Assembly (NCBI GenBank): GCA_011319805.1
Contig: SJRY01000004.1
Span: 62,001 to 126,000, forward strand
Reading direction: 5' to 3'
Source of the DNA: Macrocybe gigantea
Lineage: Eukaryota; Basidiomycota; Agaricomycetes; Agaricales; Callistosporiaceae
Length of the DNA: 64,000 nt
The notes beneath the pieces were generated by a model, which ran no database searches, was not told where the DNA came from, and worked only from the letters and a program-made list of their open reading frames with translations. Positions 1 to 14,500 of the stretch are shown in pieces (position 1 is the stretch's first letter; every line of letters starts with the position of its first letter). A program made the translations under genes and the position numbers.

Positions 1-1115
1 CAGCCCATGCTATGACCAAGCCTCGGACATGTCGTCGCGTGCGTCTGCTCGGTCCTCGGGACAGGCAAGGGAAATTTTCTAGGATGCTGTAATGACGGTG
101 ATAATCATTTCAAAGGACGACATCCGAGAATTCGCAACCGGTGCCAGCGGAGGCATCGTCATGCATTGATGGCATGCCCTCCTTTCCAAGTCCCGGAAAA
201 TTCGTGATTTGAGCTGCGCTTTCTATGTATCCGGCGATGAATGAGAGCAGGTTTCTTTCATCGCAGGATGTATATGTATGTTTCTTACCCTGTACGTGTA
301 ACCGTCTCGGTGAAGCCGGAAATGTCGATCTCACGAACGTTTGCAGGCGCATTGAAACCCTGAGACAGTTCGGCGCACGTCATTATCCCCCAACAAGCTG
401 CAGCGATCCATCGACTGAATTGGACCTGCACATAAGTATGTCACTAGCTTTGCATTATGATGCCGACTTGAAGGACTCCATTGGATGGGTTCAAATCTGT
501 CCCTTGACATCACAATCACCGCTCACACAACCTGGGTACCCTTGGAGCGCCTGTGACCGTTGCCTTCCTGCCACGTGAAGCCATCCACCTCACTACGAAA
601 TCGGATTTACCTTTCGCAGTTCCTCAATCATCCACTCTATCTTCATAACCTATGACGGCTTGAATTGCTTGGGGAAGAATTTGATCGCGGCGCTCGATGG
701 GAGATGCAAAGCCATCGTCGTATCGTGACAGCCGTCTGTACCAAGACTCGTGAGGTTCTATTTGCTTTCTATCCACATTTCCCCTCCTCGAATCAGTGAG
801 CTTCCGTTCGGCGACGGCTAACAGGAGGTCCTGCTGGACAGATAGTTGATCTAACGAATGCTCGTCTTACGCATGCCGCGTCTTGGCTCGGACAACAGCA
901 ATCGTGCGATAGGATATATAGGAATGACATAAGGCGAGAAGCGTATGGTCGAATGATAGCTGGCTGGGCATGACGGCATAATCCTTGCATAAAAGTCATC
1001 GTCTGCTAGTCGTGTCCCTCGAACTGCTGGTAAGTGCACGCGTGGACGATTCTGGCTATCGGAAAAGAATGACAGCATCTTCAATATCTGATACGCAACA
1101 ATTTGGACACAGTGA
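1..1115. other. No recognisable gene (left edge)
   Basis: Several overlapping short reading frames on both strands, none longer than about 117 codons and none resembling a known family. No splice-signal chain joins them into a convincing protein. The right part is the 3' flank of the minus-strand glutathione S-transferase. Confidence 0.5.
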
Positions 1116-1940
1116 TCATGCGGAAGCCTTTGCCACCGCAAACTTTTCAACACGTCGAAGCAACTCGACCCAACGACCGTCGTGCCAAGTCATAACGTCT
1201 TTCCACTTCTCGCTATCCTCGCCCCAGACAATCTTCATCCAAGTGAATTGGGCAGCGAGGATGAAGTCGGCGAAGGAAATCTGATTGCCCATGACGTATG
1301 GTCCTTCGTGAGCGCTCTTTCTGACCCAACCATCGACTTGGCCCCATTGTTCTTTCAATATAGCCCACTGCGCCTTTGCAGCGTCTCCCCTTGGCTCCAT
1401 CTCCTCCATTGTGGTATTGAAAAAAGCCTCTCTTGTCCTGCGGAAGTATTCTTCGCTACGCGGGTTGAGAATGGCATTGCTCTCGGGCATAGTGAACTGC
1501 CAGAGAGCCTGGACAGTCACTGGGATTGTACTAGCCCAAGCATGGGTCAGCGCATGGGAGCCGGGCGGGAGGAGTTTAGGTGTGTCGGGATAGGTCTTGT
1601 CCAGATATTCGGCGATGAGGATAGAATCGGCCAAACCGGTCTTGGTGTTCGGATCATAAATTGCCGGAAGGGTATAGAAGGGATCGCCGTTGCGCTTTTT
1701 CGACGTCGGCCCGATGCCCAATTTCTTGGAGAACTCTTCGACGTCTGGATATTCGACCCATTCCACCTTGTAATGGAGCCCCTTGTAATTGAGGGAAAAA
1801 CTGCAAGACCAATATATCAATTTGCGACTTCGTCGATTATATAAACAGTCTACGCACTGCGTCTTCAAGACGTTGGGATTCCATGGAACCCCAATCTTCG
1901 AAGTGAAGTCGTAGAGGATGATAGGATTCGACTCAGTCAT
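1116..1940 (-). CDS. Glutathione S-transferase, fungal Ure2/GST-like
   Basis: Predicted cytosolic glutathione transferase that conjugates or reduces electrophilic substrates with glutathione. The N-terminal thioredoxin-fold half begins MTESNPIILYDFTSKIG, followed by LPAIYDP and the glutathione-contacting LADSILIAEYLD segment (Asp-Ser pair). The all-helical C-terminal half holds ISFADFILAAQFTWMK, the usual N-capping region. One intron at 1801-1857 (GTGCGT donor, CAG acceptor) removes a 57-nt insert; splicing joins VLKTH to FSLNYKGL in phase 2, giving about 255 residues, the usual length. The ATG at 1940 is the first in frame and lies just downstream of a TATA-like box. No catalytic Ser or Cys was pinned down, so the exact class is uncertain. 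The reading frame is intact. Confidence 0.85.
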   Translation of the reverse strand: MTESNPIILYDFTSKIGVPWNPNVLKTQCVDCLYNRRSRKLIYWSCSFSLNYKGLHYKVEWVEYPDVEEFSKKLGIGPTSKKRNGDPFYTLPAIYDPNTKTGLADSILIAEYLDKTYPDTPKLLPPGSHALTHAWASTIPVTVQALWQFTMPESNAILNPRSEEYFRRTREAFFNTTMEEMEPRGDAAKAQWAILKEQWGQVDGWVRKSAHEGPYVMGNQISFADFILAAQFTWMKIVWGEDSEKWKDVMTWHDGRWVELLRRVEKFAVAKASA

Positions 1941-1986
1941 CTCTGTGGGTGTGCTTTATTCCGGCTCCATCCTTCAGAGCGAGGCT

Positions 1987-1993
1987 TTTTATA
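1987..1993 (-). promoter_or_regulatory. TATA-like box of the GST gene
   Basis: Minus-strand TATAAAA lying 47-53 nt upstream of the GST start codon. Position and sequence fit a core promoter element; the transcription start is not known. Confidence 0.45.
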
Positions 1994-3140
1994 TCGAAAT
2001 TTCTTACGCCGGCAAGATCATCTGCGGTTCTATCGCGCCAAAAAGAAGAACATCGCACCTACAGAAACTGTACAAAGCGTCTGGTTCCCAATGGTCCCAT
2101 ACGGTTACTTTCACACACGGCGATGTGATTATTCGTTATTCAGCGACTTTTGGGGCGGCTTTGTCATTCCACACAAGGTCGTGGGTATCTTGGCAAGGAA
2201 TGGCACTGACAAACTGCCTAATACCGACCAGCATAGAGAGAACTGAAGCTGCGTTGGCATCTGTTTTGAGTCTTGCTGCTAGCTGCGGTGATCCGCGCTC
2301 GAGCCTCGAGGATAACACGCGCGATGATATCGGTATCCTCCTGAATCTAAGGTGCACGAAGGCTCACGCGGCATTGGCATATATCTTCGATTTCTAATGG
2401 ATTGAGCTAGACTCTGATATGGTTGACGGATTTTACTTCCTTGCTTGCAGTTATCTACCATCGTAACCTATCTACGCTCAAACTTCACACTGACACTAGT
2501 CACTGGCTTCTCGACTGGTAGGGTACAAGAGGGCTATGTGGCTAGCAGCCGGCGCCTGGCGCTGTCCTCAGCACACGCTAATATGGCGAGCACCAGAAAC
2601 TGCTTTCAATGGATGCAAAAGAACAGCAGCATCACCATTGCCCGCAAATGTTTATTTCAAGAATGTGGCAATACTGCATCGATGGGGTGTACTTGTTCAA
2701 GGCGTCTTTGCTTCGGTTGACAGATCTGATGGGCGGTCGCTTGGTCTCGCCGGAATCATCTGTCAAGCAAACCGGCCTGTCTAATAACCTGAAGATGGGC
2801 GTCGGCGCCACGAAAACCCGAAATGAAAGACGTGCCACGAGAACGTCACCGACGGTTGGCGTTATAGGTGAATGTCAAGGGATCTGACCGGGGTGGGGTC
2901 GACATCCTGGGATTCCACTCAGGGCGTTATTTACCGAACTCAGTGCTTATTGCTAACCTCCATTTAAATGAGAGCAAATGCATTAGAAATATTTTAAAAA
3001 CTAGATTAACATGCACCACAGCGCGCAAAGGACAAACGGTAAGGACAGTGGTGGTGAGATTAGATGGAAAAGACAGATTTCTGGGCAAGGAGGTTTACGG
3101 TATCAGCGGCTGTGCAGTTCGTTAGCTTTGCCGGTGCATG
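1994..3140. other. Intergenic, no recognisable gene
   Basis: About 1.1 kb between the GST promoter and the 3' end of the protease gene. Only short unrelated frames (up to 159 codons) are present, without family resemblance or a coherent intron pattern. Confidence 0.45.
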
Positions 3141-5100
<1,960 letters not shown>

Positions 5101-5407
5101 GATGAAAGTTAGAGGTTGCTGGGAGCGAGCAGGACAGGAACGCGACCTTGCATTTTTGTACAGGTATTCTATTTAACTTGCAAACGGCGCCATTAAAATT
5201 CTGAGCCTGTTTTCGCGTTCGTTATTCGGTCCAAATTTTCAAACTTCTTTTTTTTTCTTTTTTTCGCGCAACGTAAATAAAGCATGTCACCAGGGAGATC
5301 GGAAACGTTCGCCTGGGCCAGTGTCAGAAACCAAAATTTGTTCGGCGCTAGTTTCTTTGAGCAACCGGCCTCTACTGAGGGTCTTCGCCGAGTCCTAAGT
5401 TACATTA
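5101..5407. other. Upstream region of the protease gene
   Basis: About 300 nt with a T-rich stretch near 5240-5265 (minus-strand A-rich). It probably holds the protease promoter. No clear TATA box close to the start and no reading frame of note. Confidence 0.4.
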
Positions 5408-6148
5408 CAGTCGACTCTCTCCTAACCCATATCCCTCAAAACCCATAACCCCTTATAACCCATAGGATTTTCCATTTCCCGGGTTGGTTAGAGCCAAAAT
5501 CGAGGTCATAACCCATAAACCTCCCATAACCCATAACCCATAGCCATTTTGGAGAAAAACCCATACATTTTACGAGAGAATCTGAGATTGATGTATTATA
5601 TAATCGTCACTTTCTATGCAAAACTTGCCAAAGAAAGGCATCTTCATCATGACAAAAAGGCTTACAGGCCCAAGAAAGCAAATCCAGCCCCGAAAAGGAT
5701 GGCAAAGGAGAGGCTTACGGAGGGTGATGAGGAATGCGGTAGATGGTGAGGGCAACCTCATTTGGAAAGAAGAGCGAGGATGATAAGAAGGATTCGGATG
5801 AGGATGACTTCCCCGTGGAAATCCATCCCTCACAGATGGAAGCACTTCACGCTGCAACAACTTGGCAGAAATATGTTCAAGATATCAAGGACCCTTTTTC
5901 TCACAAGCTGGAGGTAATTTTGGCATCTTTCGGTCATCAGACATGTCTAGCCAGGACCAGTCCATGAAATCAGCACTTTCCACAGACTATTTAGACTCAT
6001 AATGCATTGAATAGTTGCTAATAACCCATATTTTCGCTAATTAGACAATACTATATCATCTTATAACATCTTCCCTCAAACCCATAACCCTTAAAACCCA
6101 TAGCCCGAGGCCTTTCCCGATCGCTATGGGTTAGGAGGGAGTTGACTG
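5408..6148. mobile_element. pogo/Tc1-mariner-type element with terminal inverted repeats, non-autonomous
   Basis: A 741-bp unit bounded by inverted ends: left CAGTCGACTCTCTCCTAACC and right, in reverse complement, CAGTCAACTCCCTCCTAACC. It is flanked by TA on both sides (5406-5407 and 6149-6150), the target duplication of Tc1/mariner/pogo elements; CAGTC-type ends are typical of the pogo/Fot1 group. Subterminal regions carry many copies of the motif AACCCATA on both sides, possibly transposase-binding sites. Two short plus-strand frames inside (5549-5749 and 5743-5967) are rich in Lys and Asp/Glu and may be C-terminal remnants of a transposase. No DDE catalytic domain is present, so it would need a transposase from elsewhere. 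Confidence 0.8.
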
Positions 6149-6885
6149 TATGTAGTTGTTGGATTAGTTTTATTCGGCTCGCCCTCGTGCTAACCGCGTG
6201 TCTCCAAATGGAAGTTTGATCGACACTGACGAACATTTCATTCAAATGAGCCACAAAGCAGTCTGCACAGTGTCTAAAAGACGGTCAGTGGTCGTAAGTA
6301 TGCACATAACGTGCTTGGACAAGTCACGATACTACAAGACGATTGCAGAATAGCATGATGTCGGCTGTAAACGGCATCGAACGGCAGAAGCTGGCATTCC
6401 TACTCAGATGAGTTCGGCCCGCCGACGCGCCTTGGATGAGGACTCCTTGCTTGCTTAGCTTTGTTCAGCTTCTCCCACAATAATACTGGTACTCAGACCT
6501 CAGTTGAATAGGAAGGAATGCGTATCCGACTGAGATCCTTCGGTATTCAAACACTTCCTCGATTGCTGCTTCCGCCTGTTAAATAGACAACATGTACAGT
6601 ACCACCCCCAAACTACGCGACCAACCGAGACACACTGTAGAGTGACTACTTTCTTGTTGCTTTTCCTTTTGCAGTTCATTGTGACCTCTTTTTTCCTTTT
6701 CTTGTATGACATTCCCAAAAACAACAGTGAGACGGACAACGCGAGAAAAAATCTGTAACGAACGTGTCATAATCATTCTGCAACTCGCAAACCGCAAAAA
6801 TATACAACGCGGGGCTTCAAGTAGTCATTTAAAACCTTGCTAAAATTACACTGCTCCAAAACGCCAACAAAATGGAGCGCCTTTG
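6149..6885. other. Intergenic, no recognisable gene
   Basis: About 740 nt between the transposable element and the 3' end of the securin-like gene. Short frames only; it probably holds the 3' UTR of the downstream minus-strand gene. Confidence 0.4.
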
Positions 6886-8830
6886 TCAAACGTCAAACAA
6901 GAAATCGTCCACCAGAGGAACACCAACGAATTCGTTCAGACCAACAATCAAGCCATCCTCCTCCTCCGCAGGTTTCTTAGAGCTCGCCTTTGTAGAGCGA
7001 GTTGAGCGGGAAGGAAGTCTGCTGGCGCTGACACCGACGACCTGCTTCTCCGATGAAGCTGAATTCGTAGACTTTGCCGTTGCGGGGCGCAAAGGCTGGG
7101 TTGTCGTTGTTGTGGTGGCCGCAGTAGTTCTGGTCAGAGCTCTGCGTTCCCTGACGCCGCCCGTCGTGTCTGATCTCGTTAGCGTCGGTGGTCTGATGCG
7201 ACTTTTCGGGGCGGGAACATCGGCCTCGGCTTTGGACTGAGATCTCGATGACGAGGCAGCTTTCAGACCCACACCTCCGTCCGTCTTTCTCGCCGTCGAC
7301 AACGCAGTGCCAGGTCGAGACGTTGTCGTCGTCTGCACCGCAGCGGATCTCGCAGTTGCTGCGGTCGTGCGGGTTGTAGTCGCCGCACGGATCGCTGCTG
7401 GTTTGGCATTGGGCACCTGCTTCGCTGTCAGGTCCTCTGTTTTGGCTTTCGCCTTTTCGGCCAACCTCTGCGACGCTCTGATGGGGAGAGTGGGGACCTT
7501 TGTTTGCGTTGGCTGTGCAGGCTTTGGCTCGTAAAATGGATCGTATTCGTCCTCTGGCAGATCGGTTAGTCGCTTTGATTTGGGTGGAGGTTCGTTAGAC
7601 GCACCGAGCTCTGGCAAGGAAAACATGTCCCAATCCACGAATTGAATATCAGTTTCGTCTATGTGGATTTCAGGGAAGGGCGTATCGTCGTAAGGATAAG
7701 AATGGACGATTTCCAAAAGCTTCTTCCCGACTTCTTTATAATCGGGCAACTCAAATTCGAAAGGCGGCTGATAAGGCAAATCTGTTCATGGCATAGTTCA
7801 GCTGTTCGGCCACATTGATCAATGCATAACAATTCCCACTCACCCAAGGTATTCGGCGGCATGTACTCAATCTCGTCGAAATCTTCCACTTCCTCAACTG
7901 TCTCCTCCAGCGCCTGAGATTCCTGCACCTCGATGCTGCCATCGCTCACATCCCAATGGTTTCCTTTATTCACCGGCGTCTCAAAGCTCCTGCTCGCGCT
8001 TCTCGGCACCCGAAGATGCCTCCTCGTCGAGCTCGGCCTCAAAAGCGCGTCAGGCGTGGTCCCCAGTGCCGGCTTCTCGAACGTCGGCGTGCCATCATGC
8101 GACTGCAGCTTGGCGAGCTGCGGTATGGGAGTCTGGAACTGCGTCGCCTGCTGTTGTCGTGCGCGGTTCGGAAACGGCGTCTTGTCGCCCAGCGGCCTGG
8201 ACGAGCGGACGGTCGTCAGTGTGATGTTTGATTTTAACTGGTCTGGATTCGTCGCGCCGTTTTGGGGCTTATTGAGGTCTTGATACAGAGTAGTCTTCTC
8301 AGCACTTGTCAGTCTTGGATTTGATCAAGACTCACCTTTGCCAGCCGGATGAAAAGGCGTGCGCAAGACGGTCTCTTTGGCCTTGCCATGCACCGTCATG
8401 GGATGGATCATATTCTCCGTTCGGCCCTTCATCTTCCCCGGCGTCTTTGCAGGATAGACATGGGCATCCATACCCAGATTCACTGGGCGAGAACTCAGCA
8501 TGGGTCAACAGTGAGCGCGGTCAAGCTCAAGGTTCGTCGCGACCAAGAATGCACGTGCAACGAATGAGGGCTGTCTCACGTGATCGTGGTATGTAGAGCA
8601 TCGCCTGATTAGTCATTCTGGATGACGAGGATGTGCCCTCTGTGTGGATCTGCAAAAAGAACTTCCTGGCAGACGCTTGTCAAGTCAAACGACGCCCACA
8701 ACGGATTCTGATACAGAGCGTTCTTCCCATCGTTGCGCTTCATGGCTGTTCCATCTCCCGACGTGTCCGGAAATTGGATTATCAAGCCCTGTGCGGATTC
8801 AAGATTCTTCTGGACTGTTTTCATCGTCAT
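6886..8830 (-). CDS. Disordered protein with securin-like features (candidate separase inhibitor)
   Basis: Multi-exon protein of about 500 residues, mostly low-complexity Ser/Thr/Ala/Lys. Exon 1 starts at ATG 8830 (MTMKTVQKNLESAQG). The second exon carries AKETVLRTPFHPAGK. A long middle exon has SRPLGDKTPFPNR, resembling a destruction-box region, and ends DFDEIEYMPPNTL. A splice at about 7844/7780 (donor GTGAGT) joins this to DLPYQPPFEFELPDYKEV. The order acidic-EIE-hydrophobic-PxNxLD-x-ELPD resembles the separase-binding pseudosubstrate segment of securins (EIE-FFPFNPLD-FDLP in vertebrates, from memory). A basic Thr/Ala-rich tail follows. If right, it holds separase inactive until APC/C-driven destruction at anaphase. 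No canonical KEN box was found, and one exon junction near 8295 is out of phase by one base. Alternative: an unrelated disordered cell-cycle protein. Confidence 0.5.
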
Positions 8831-11576
8831 TACGACAGGCTTTTTCTTTTTTCATTCCATGACATGAATGCCTCCGAATTCACGCCTTTTCCTCGGAATT
8901 TTCTTGCGGTATTTTTTTTTTTTTCATCTTTCATCTGCCCTTGAGGAACGCAACATAACTTTCAGGGAAGGTGCAGATGGGTGGCAGAGCTGATTATCAC
9001 GCGATGCAGGCTTGAGGGTTGATTCCGACGCGGCCGCCGTTGGAACAGAGACGCCTGCAGCGTATGTCTCGTGTGTTGCTTTTTTGGATGCTTCGTGCTT
9101 CAAGGTTGCGGCATTGCTTGCCCTGAATTGCTTGACAGATCAGACACGGCTGGGCTGGATGTGCTGAACGGTTTTTCCGAGAATGGAGAGCATGCCGTGT
9201 CTGCCAGTCTTCGTCAGACAAACGAAGCGCTCTGACAGATGTTAATGCGCTGAGAAGGGGCCAAACTGTGCTTTGTATTGCAGTTGGAGGAGTGCCTTTT
9301 TCATTTGCTTCCGCGTTGATTTTGAGAGGACATGTATATGATGTATGATTATGGACGTCTAGCGCAGGCGGTTTGCGAACACTGAAAGGTGGTCAATTGA
9401 TCGACGGGAACGGCAGGGTCTCGGCGTCCCGTGTGTTCGCACTCTCCACTTCGCCGGCAGCGAAGAGTCTTCTCGGGTCGCTGAATTCTGCGTCCCCACC
9501 CCCAACTGCCTCCGGCTGTCCGTCAAGCTGGAGCATGCCGTACTGCGGTACACGTCTCCAGCAATCACCATCACGAGGACGCGCCGGGCCGACTCGACTC
9601 CTTGCTACAACCTTCTCGGGCGCTGAACTATTTTCTTCCTTCCTTCTGTCGGTTGATCATCTCCGAGCTTGCTCTCTCTCCGGCTGCGTGATTTGATTTG
9701 AGATGCGAGACTAGAATGATCATGGCTACAAGCGGTGCGCTTCATTTCGTTTGTGACTGGTCCCTGCTTGGCGTACATGATCTTATCGCACCCACATCGT
9801 TCCCGTGCGAAACTCGACTGACAGCGATGTCTGCCTTGTGGCGAGACAAGGCTGTCGTGCTGTCGTGCCCGCGGAACCCGCCGCGTCCGACTTTATGATG
9901 TTCGCGCCATTGCTCACGTTTCGCGCGCTTGTTGGGGTATATGTATGGGTATATTAAACGGAGAGATTCTCAGGCAAGTACATGTGCAGTATATGTTTCG
10001 GTGGAGAATGAAGGCGTTCGGCGTGTGTGTGCATGCGAGCGCCACTTCATTTGGCCTGTGGATTAGAATGTAGTTGTTTTAAATGAAAATTGTAGCGTCT
10101 ACGTCACGGTCGACTTGCAGTGGAGAGAAATTTTTCCGACTGGCGTGCCTGTTGAGGTAAAGTTTGAACGTTCTGCGGCTCTGGGCGCTCGGCAGCGAAT
10201 GTATCGGATCAGATGGGGGAGGACGTGTTCGTTCTTGAATGGACTGCATACAAGTTTTCAGAATCCTGATGCATGTATGATCTGAGTTTGTCGAATCGCA
10301 TACCTCATCTGTTTGTTGTGTTTGTTTCCTTTTTCTTTTTCTTATTCTTTTGGCATAGTCGTGACGATGCCGAGATTCCGGGTAGATGAAAGTGACGGAG
10401 AGGTCCCGATCTCGTGATGGATGATGTTAATGACTCGGATTAATATTTCCTTGTCATGGACCCCCTGGGCGATGGTCGGCTGCCTTTGTTTTCCGCCGAT
10501 GGAGGCACCTTCATTGTTCGAGACACTGACTCTCTTTTTTTTTTTTCTTTCGTGTCTCCAGTCGGGTTTGGGTTCGCAGCGGTGTGATGATCTTGGAATC
10601 TGGAGCATCTGTTCTTCCGGCGTACCCATCAAGTGCCTGCGTCGCGTCGACGTGCGCAATAGCTCGCCACCGCTAGAAGCCCGGCTGGGATACGTTCGTC
10701 ATTTGAATAAATGCGGTTTAGTCCGAATCTCGCTGGTGCTGTTTTTTTTTGGCCTCTTCTCGTACAAGCTTGTTTAGGTAAGCGTTGAGCGGCATGAGGC
10801 CATGGCTGATACTTATGAAGGAGAGTTGTTAATTAGACCATATGCAGTGCACTGTTGACGTTGAACCGTGTGACGGTTTTGGAATTTTGTTGTTCCAGGT
10901 CGACAGGAGGACTTGTAGATTAAAATTAATCAAGACGGCTTTGTGGTGGTGGTGAGCGTTGAGGTGCACCGATTTGGCGTATTTTGAGACACAGCGTTCC
11001 TTGTTGTGATCGAGATCCGCTGAGCATCGCCATTATTATATGCTGGTTACAGACTGTGCTCAGCCTGTTGCCGTCGAAGGATGCAGCAGCTTTGGACAAT
11101 ATTCGCAGCGAGGTGATCCGCGAACGGGGTGCCGTTGGAGGGAACAATTAAGCTTTTGGAGGCATAGACCAGTGGGAGCCAGATTATGGGCATATGCACC
11201 GGCGACTGAACTGGACGCCGGTACAACCGTGTGGCCCCAGCCCGTCGTCGTCGTTTCTTTCGTCCTTGTCCGTTCCAGTCATCCCGTTCTTCCTTTCTTC
11301 CTCCTCCTCCGTCGTCACCCCGCGCAACCCCTTGTCATTACCCTCGGCCGTAGAACGCATCAAAGAGGTTGGTTTTTTTTACTGAACGCGAAAAGAGAAG
11401 AAAAGGACGCTTTTGCCTTGTTTTGTCGCTCGTCCTTTTTTTTTAACCCTTGCGAGTCCCTGCGGCCAACATCTCCCCTGTTTGCAAAGCGTCTGTCCTT
11501 TTTTTTTTTTTTCCCTTTTTGCCTCGTTCTTTTTTGGCGACCGTAGTCGGGTTCTGTTTTGGAAGTACGTGCACTC
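8831..11576. other. Long intergenic region upstream of adenylate cyclase
   Basis: About 2.7 kb without a convincing gene. The last 250 nt before the cyclase ATG are strongly pyrimidine-rich (runs of T and CT near 11270-11540), a common feature of fungal promoters just upstream of the start. Other T runs occur near 8910-8925 and 10535-10550. It probably holds the promoters of both divergent neighbours and a long cyclase 5' leader. Confidence 0.5.
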
Positions 11577-14500
11577 ATGGCGGATGCTGGGATCGGGATC
11601 AGGCTCAACGAAGTCGTCGATCACACTGGTGCGGCGCTCAATCCGGAGATCGTGGTACAGACCAACGGCAATTCCGTCATCGCTCCTTGGCTAGATGAAC
11701 CGGTGAGCGTCCTCCCTCTTTTTCTCTAACGGCGTCGACGCTGACGAGAAGCGCTTTGCCCACTTTGCCCGTTGGTCAACACGCAAAACCAGCCCACGCC
11801 GCCCCCAAAGTCGGGCTCGATGTCCTCGCGCTCGTTCGGGTTCGTGCGCAAAGCCTCTCTCTCGACGTTTACTAGCATGCGCCAGGGAAGCGTGACGAAC
11901 ATTCTCAGCCGGCAGCCTCGCAAGTCCGACTCGCACAGCACGCTCAGCATCCCGGACGAGGCGCGCAGGTCGGAAGACAACAGTCTCAACTCGTCCTCTT
12001 CCAGGATCGTCAATGCGCAGAGCTCGTCTCCTTCCAGCTCGTCCGAGCTCCGCAAGCCCAAGTCTTCCGTCTTCTCTGTCCTCAAGCGCCGCCCTAGCAG
12101 GACAGGCCTCAAGCAGGACAAGCACGACGCCGCAGCTGAGCACGAGCATCCCTCCTTACGCCCGCCAGCTCCTCCACTGCCCGACTCGGTGTACCTCTCC
12201 TCCGCGAGCAAGAGCGCAGCGCTCCCGCTCGCCAGCACGACCACGCTCGCTTCCAGCTCTGGCGGGAGCAAGCCCAGATCGCTGCTGAAAAGGGAAAAAA
12301 AGGACAAGAAGAAAAAAACTTCCGCTGCAGAGTCGCTCTTGACGCTTCCCGCCGGCGACGACGAGCAGGACCACCGGTTCGAGCTGGACACGAACTTGGA
12401 CAGCATGGACGGCATCATCGACCTTTCGACGCACACGCCGCAGAGCAGCCACTACACAAAGTCGCGCGAGCACTACAACTACCCGCACTACCACCCGTAC
12501 GACTCGCCGCTCTCCAGCGAACCTTCGTCCGGGGGTTCTACGGCCCGAACAACTACCCGCTTTCGCCGAGCGACTTTCGCGACCCGTTTCAGCCGCAGCC
12601 GCAACAGCAACAGCAACAACCACAGCAACCACAGCAACCACAGCACACGCCGCTGTCCGCGAAACGCCGCGGCGTCGTCGTCGGCAGGCGTCCCGTCGGG
12701 CAGGGCATCATGAAAAGCGGCAGCGTTCCGCCGGTGACGTTCGGTCCCTCAGGCCAGATCGTGCAGCACCCTGGTACCAGTTTTGCGTGGACGGCGCCGC
12801 AGAGCTGGTGGGTCGTCGAGAAGGACGGTGCGGATGGTCCGGACGCGGGCGAGTCGAGCAGCTCGGACGAGAGCGTGCTTGGCGGCCTTGCGGAGGGACG
12901 CGATCGGGAGCGCGATAGAGACAACAGGGACAGGGAGCGTGGTGCCGCGCGGGCGGGGGCGTCCCGCCTCCGAGGAGCAGCAGCCTCGTCGGCGCGCGCG
13001 ATTATCCGCAAGGGCATGCGGCGAGCAGCGCGACGACGCTCCCCAACGGCGTAGCGGCGTCGGGCTTGTCCATCTCGCCGCTCTCGCGCGGTCCGTCCTT
13101 GGGCCCGCTCCGACATGCCAACAGCGCGTCGTCGAATGACGGCTCGACGACGCCGAACTCGTCATCGATCAAAAGCGCTCATCTGCGTACGGCGTCGTCG
13201 CATGATGACCGGCCCCTTCCGCTACCCCCGACGGCAGCTGCAGCGGCGGCGTCGTTGCTGCAGAAGCAGCGGACGGGCAAAAAGGCGCGGAGCAGGCATA
13301 ATCTTGGGCATGAGAAGCCGTACACGATCAGGATATACAGGCCGAACAACACGTTCCACATCGCTTCGATCACGCCTCACGTCAATGTCGCGAGTCTGAC
13401 GCCTGCGCTGAATGAGAAACTCCTCCTTGGCGCCGATGTGGAGACGCATCGGCTGTATCTCAAGGAGAGAGGGAGAGGTGAGGGTTCTGTTTCTTTTTTT
13501 TTTTTCTTTCGATGTTTTGGGCTGATTGGTGATTTTTGTTGCGTAGAGCGGATATTGGGTCAGAACGAGCGACCGGCTGATATTGTGCGTAGGAGGCTTG
13601 AACAGGCTGGATACGATCCCGCCGATGGGCTCGAGCTCCTAGGAGGAGAGGGGCTCTCTTTTCTGCTTCGATTTGTGTACAAAAGCGAGCTGCTCGGTCC
13701 GGCGGTGGGTTCGTTCTTGTCTTTGGTTTTCTCTTGCTGACGGTCAAAATGGTTTTCAGGAAGAAGAGCTCAATTTTGAGAGCTTTGATTATGTGGACCT
13801 TACAGCTCGAGGACTGCGTACGATACCCGTGATACTGCACCAGCACGCCGACTCCATCATCTCACTCAGACTCTCCCGCAACCCCATGCTGGAAATCCCG
13901 CTCGATTTCATCCAGTCGTGTACGACGCTGCGCGAGCTCCGACTCTCGCACATGTCGATGAAAAGAGTCCCCCAGAGCGTGCATCAGTCCGCGACGCTGC
14001 ACCGGCTCGATCTGTCGTCCAACCGGATCAGCTCGCTAGATGATGCGGTGCTGGACAAGATAACCGGCCTCACGGCGCTCTTTGTGCAGAACAACCGGAT
14101 AGAGACGCTGCCGTGGTATTTCCCCCGCCTGCGCAACCTCGCGACGCTCAACATCTCCAACAACAAGTTTCGGACGCTGCCGACGGTGATATGCCAGCTC
14201 GAAAATCTGCGCGACCTCGATGTCTCGTTCAACATGATCTCGGAGCTGCCGGACGAGATCGGCGAGCTCGGGAATCTCGAGCGGCTGATCATCGTGGGGA
14301 ACCAGTGCACGAAGCTGCCGGACCGATGCGTCGAGCTGACGAGCCTGCGTGTGCTGGACTGCAGGAGGAACGCGATCTCGGATCTTGGCGTGGTGCTGAA
14401 CCTGCCGCAGATCCAGACGATCAGCTCGGACCATAACGCGGTGCAGAAGCTCGAGATGGCGCTCGGGCCGTGTCTTTCCACGCTCGACGCGTCGCACAAC

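Noticed and set aside
440..510. Possible tRNA B-box (GGTTCAAATC)
   Set aside because: No pairing T-arm stem, acceptor stem or matching A-box nearby.
5408..6148. TAACCC-like motifs as a possible interstitial telomere
   Set aside because: The motif is AACCCATA with irregular spacing, on both arms of a TIR-bounded unit with TA duplications, not a TTAGGG array.
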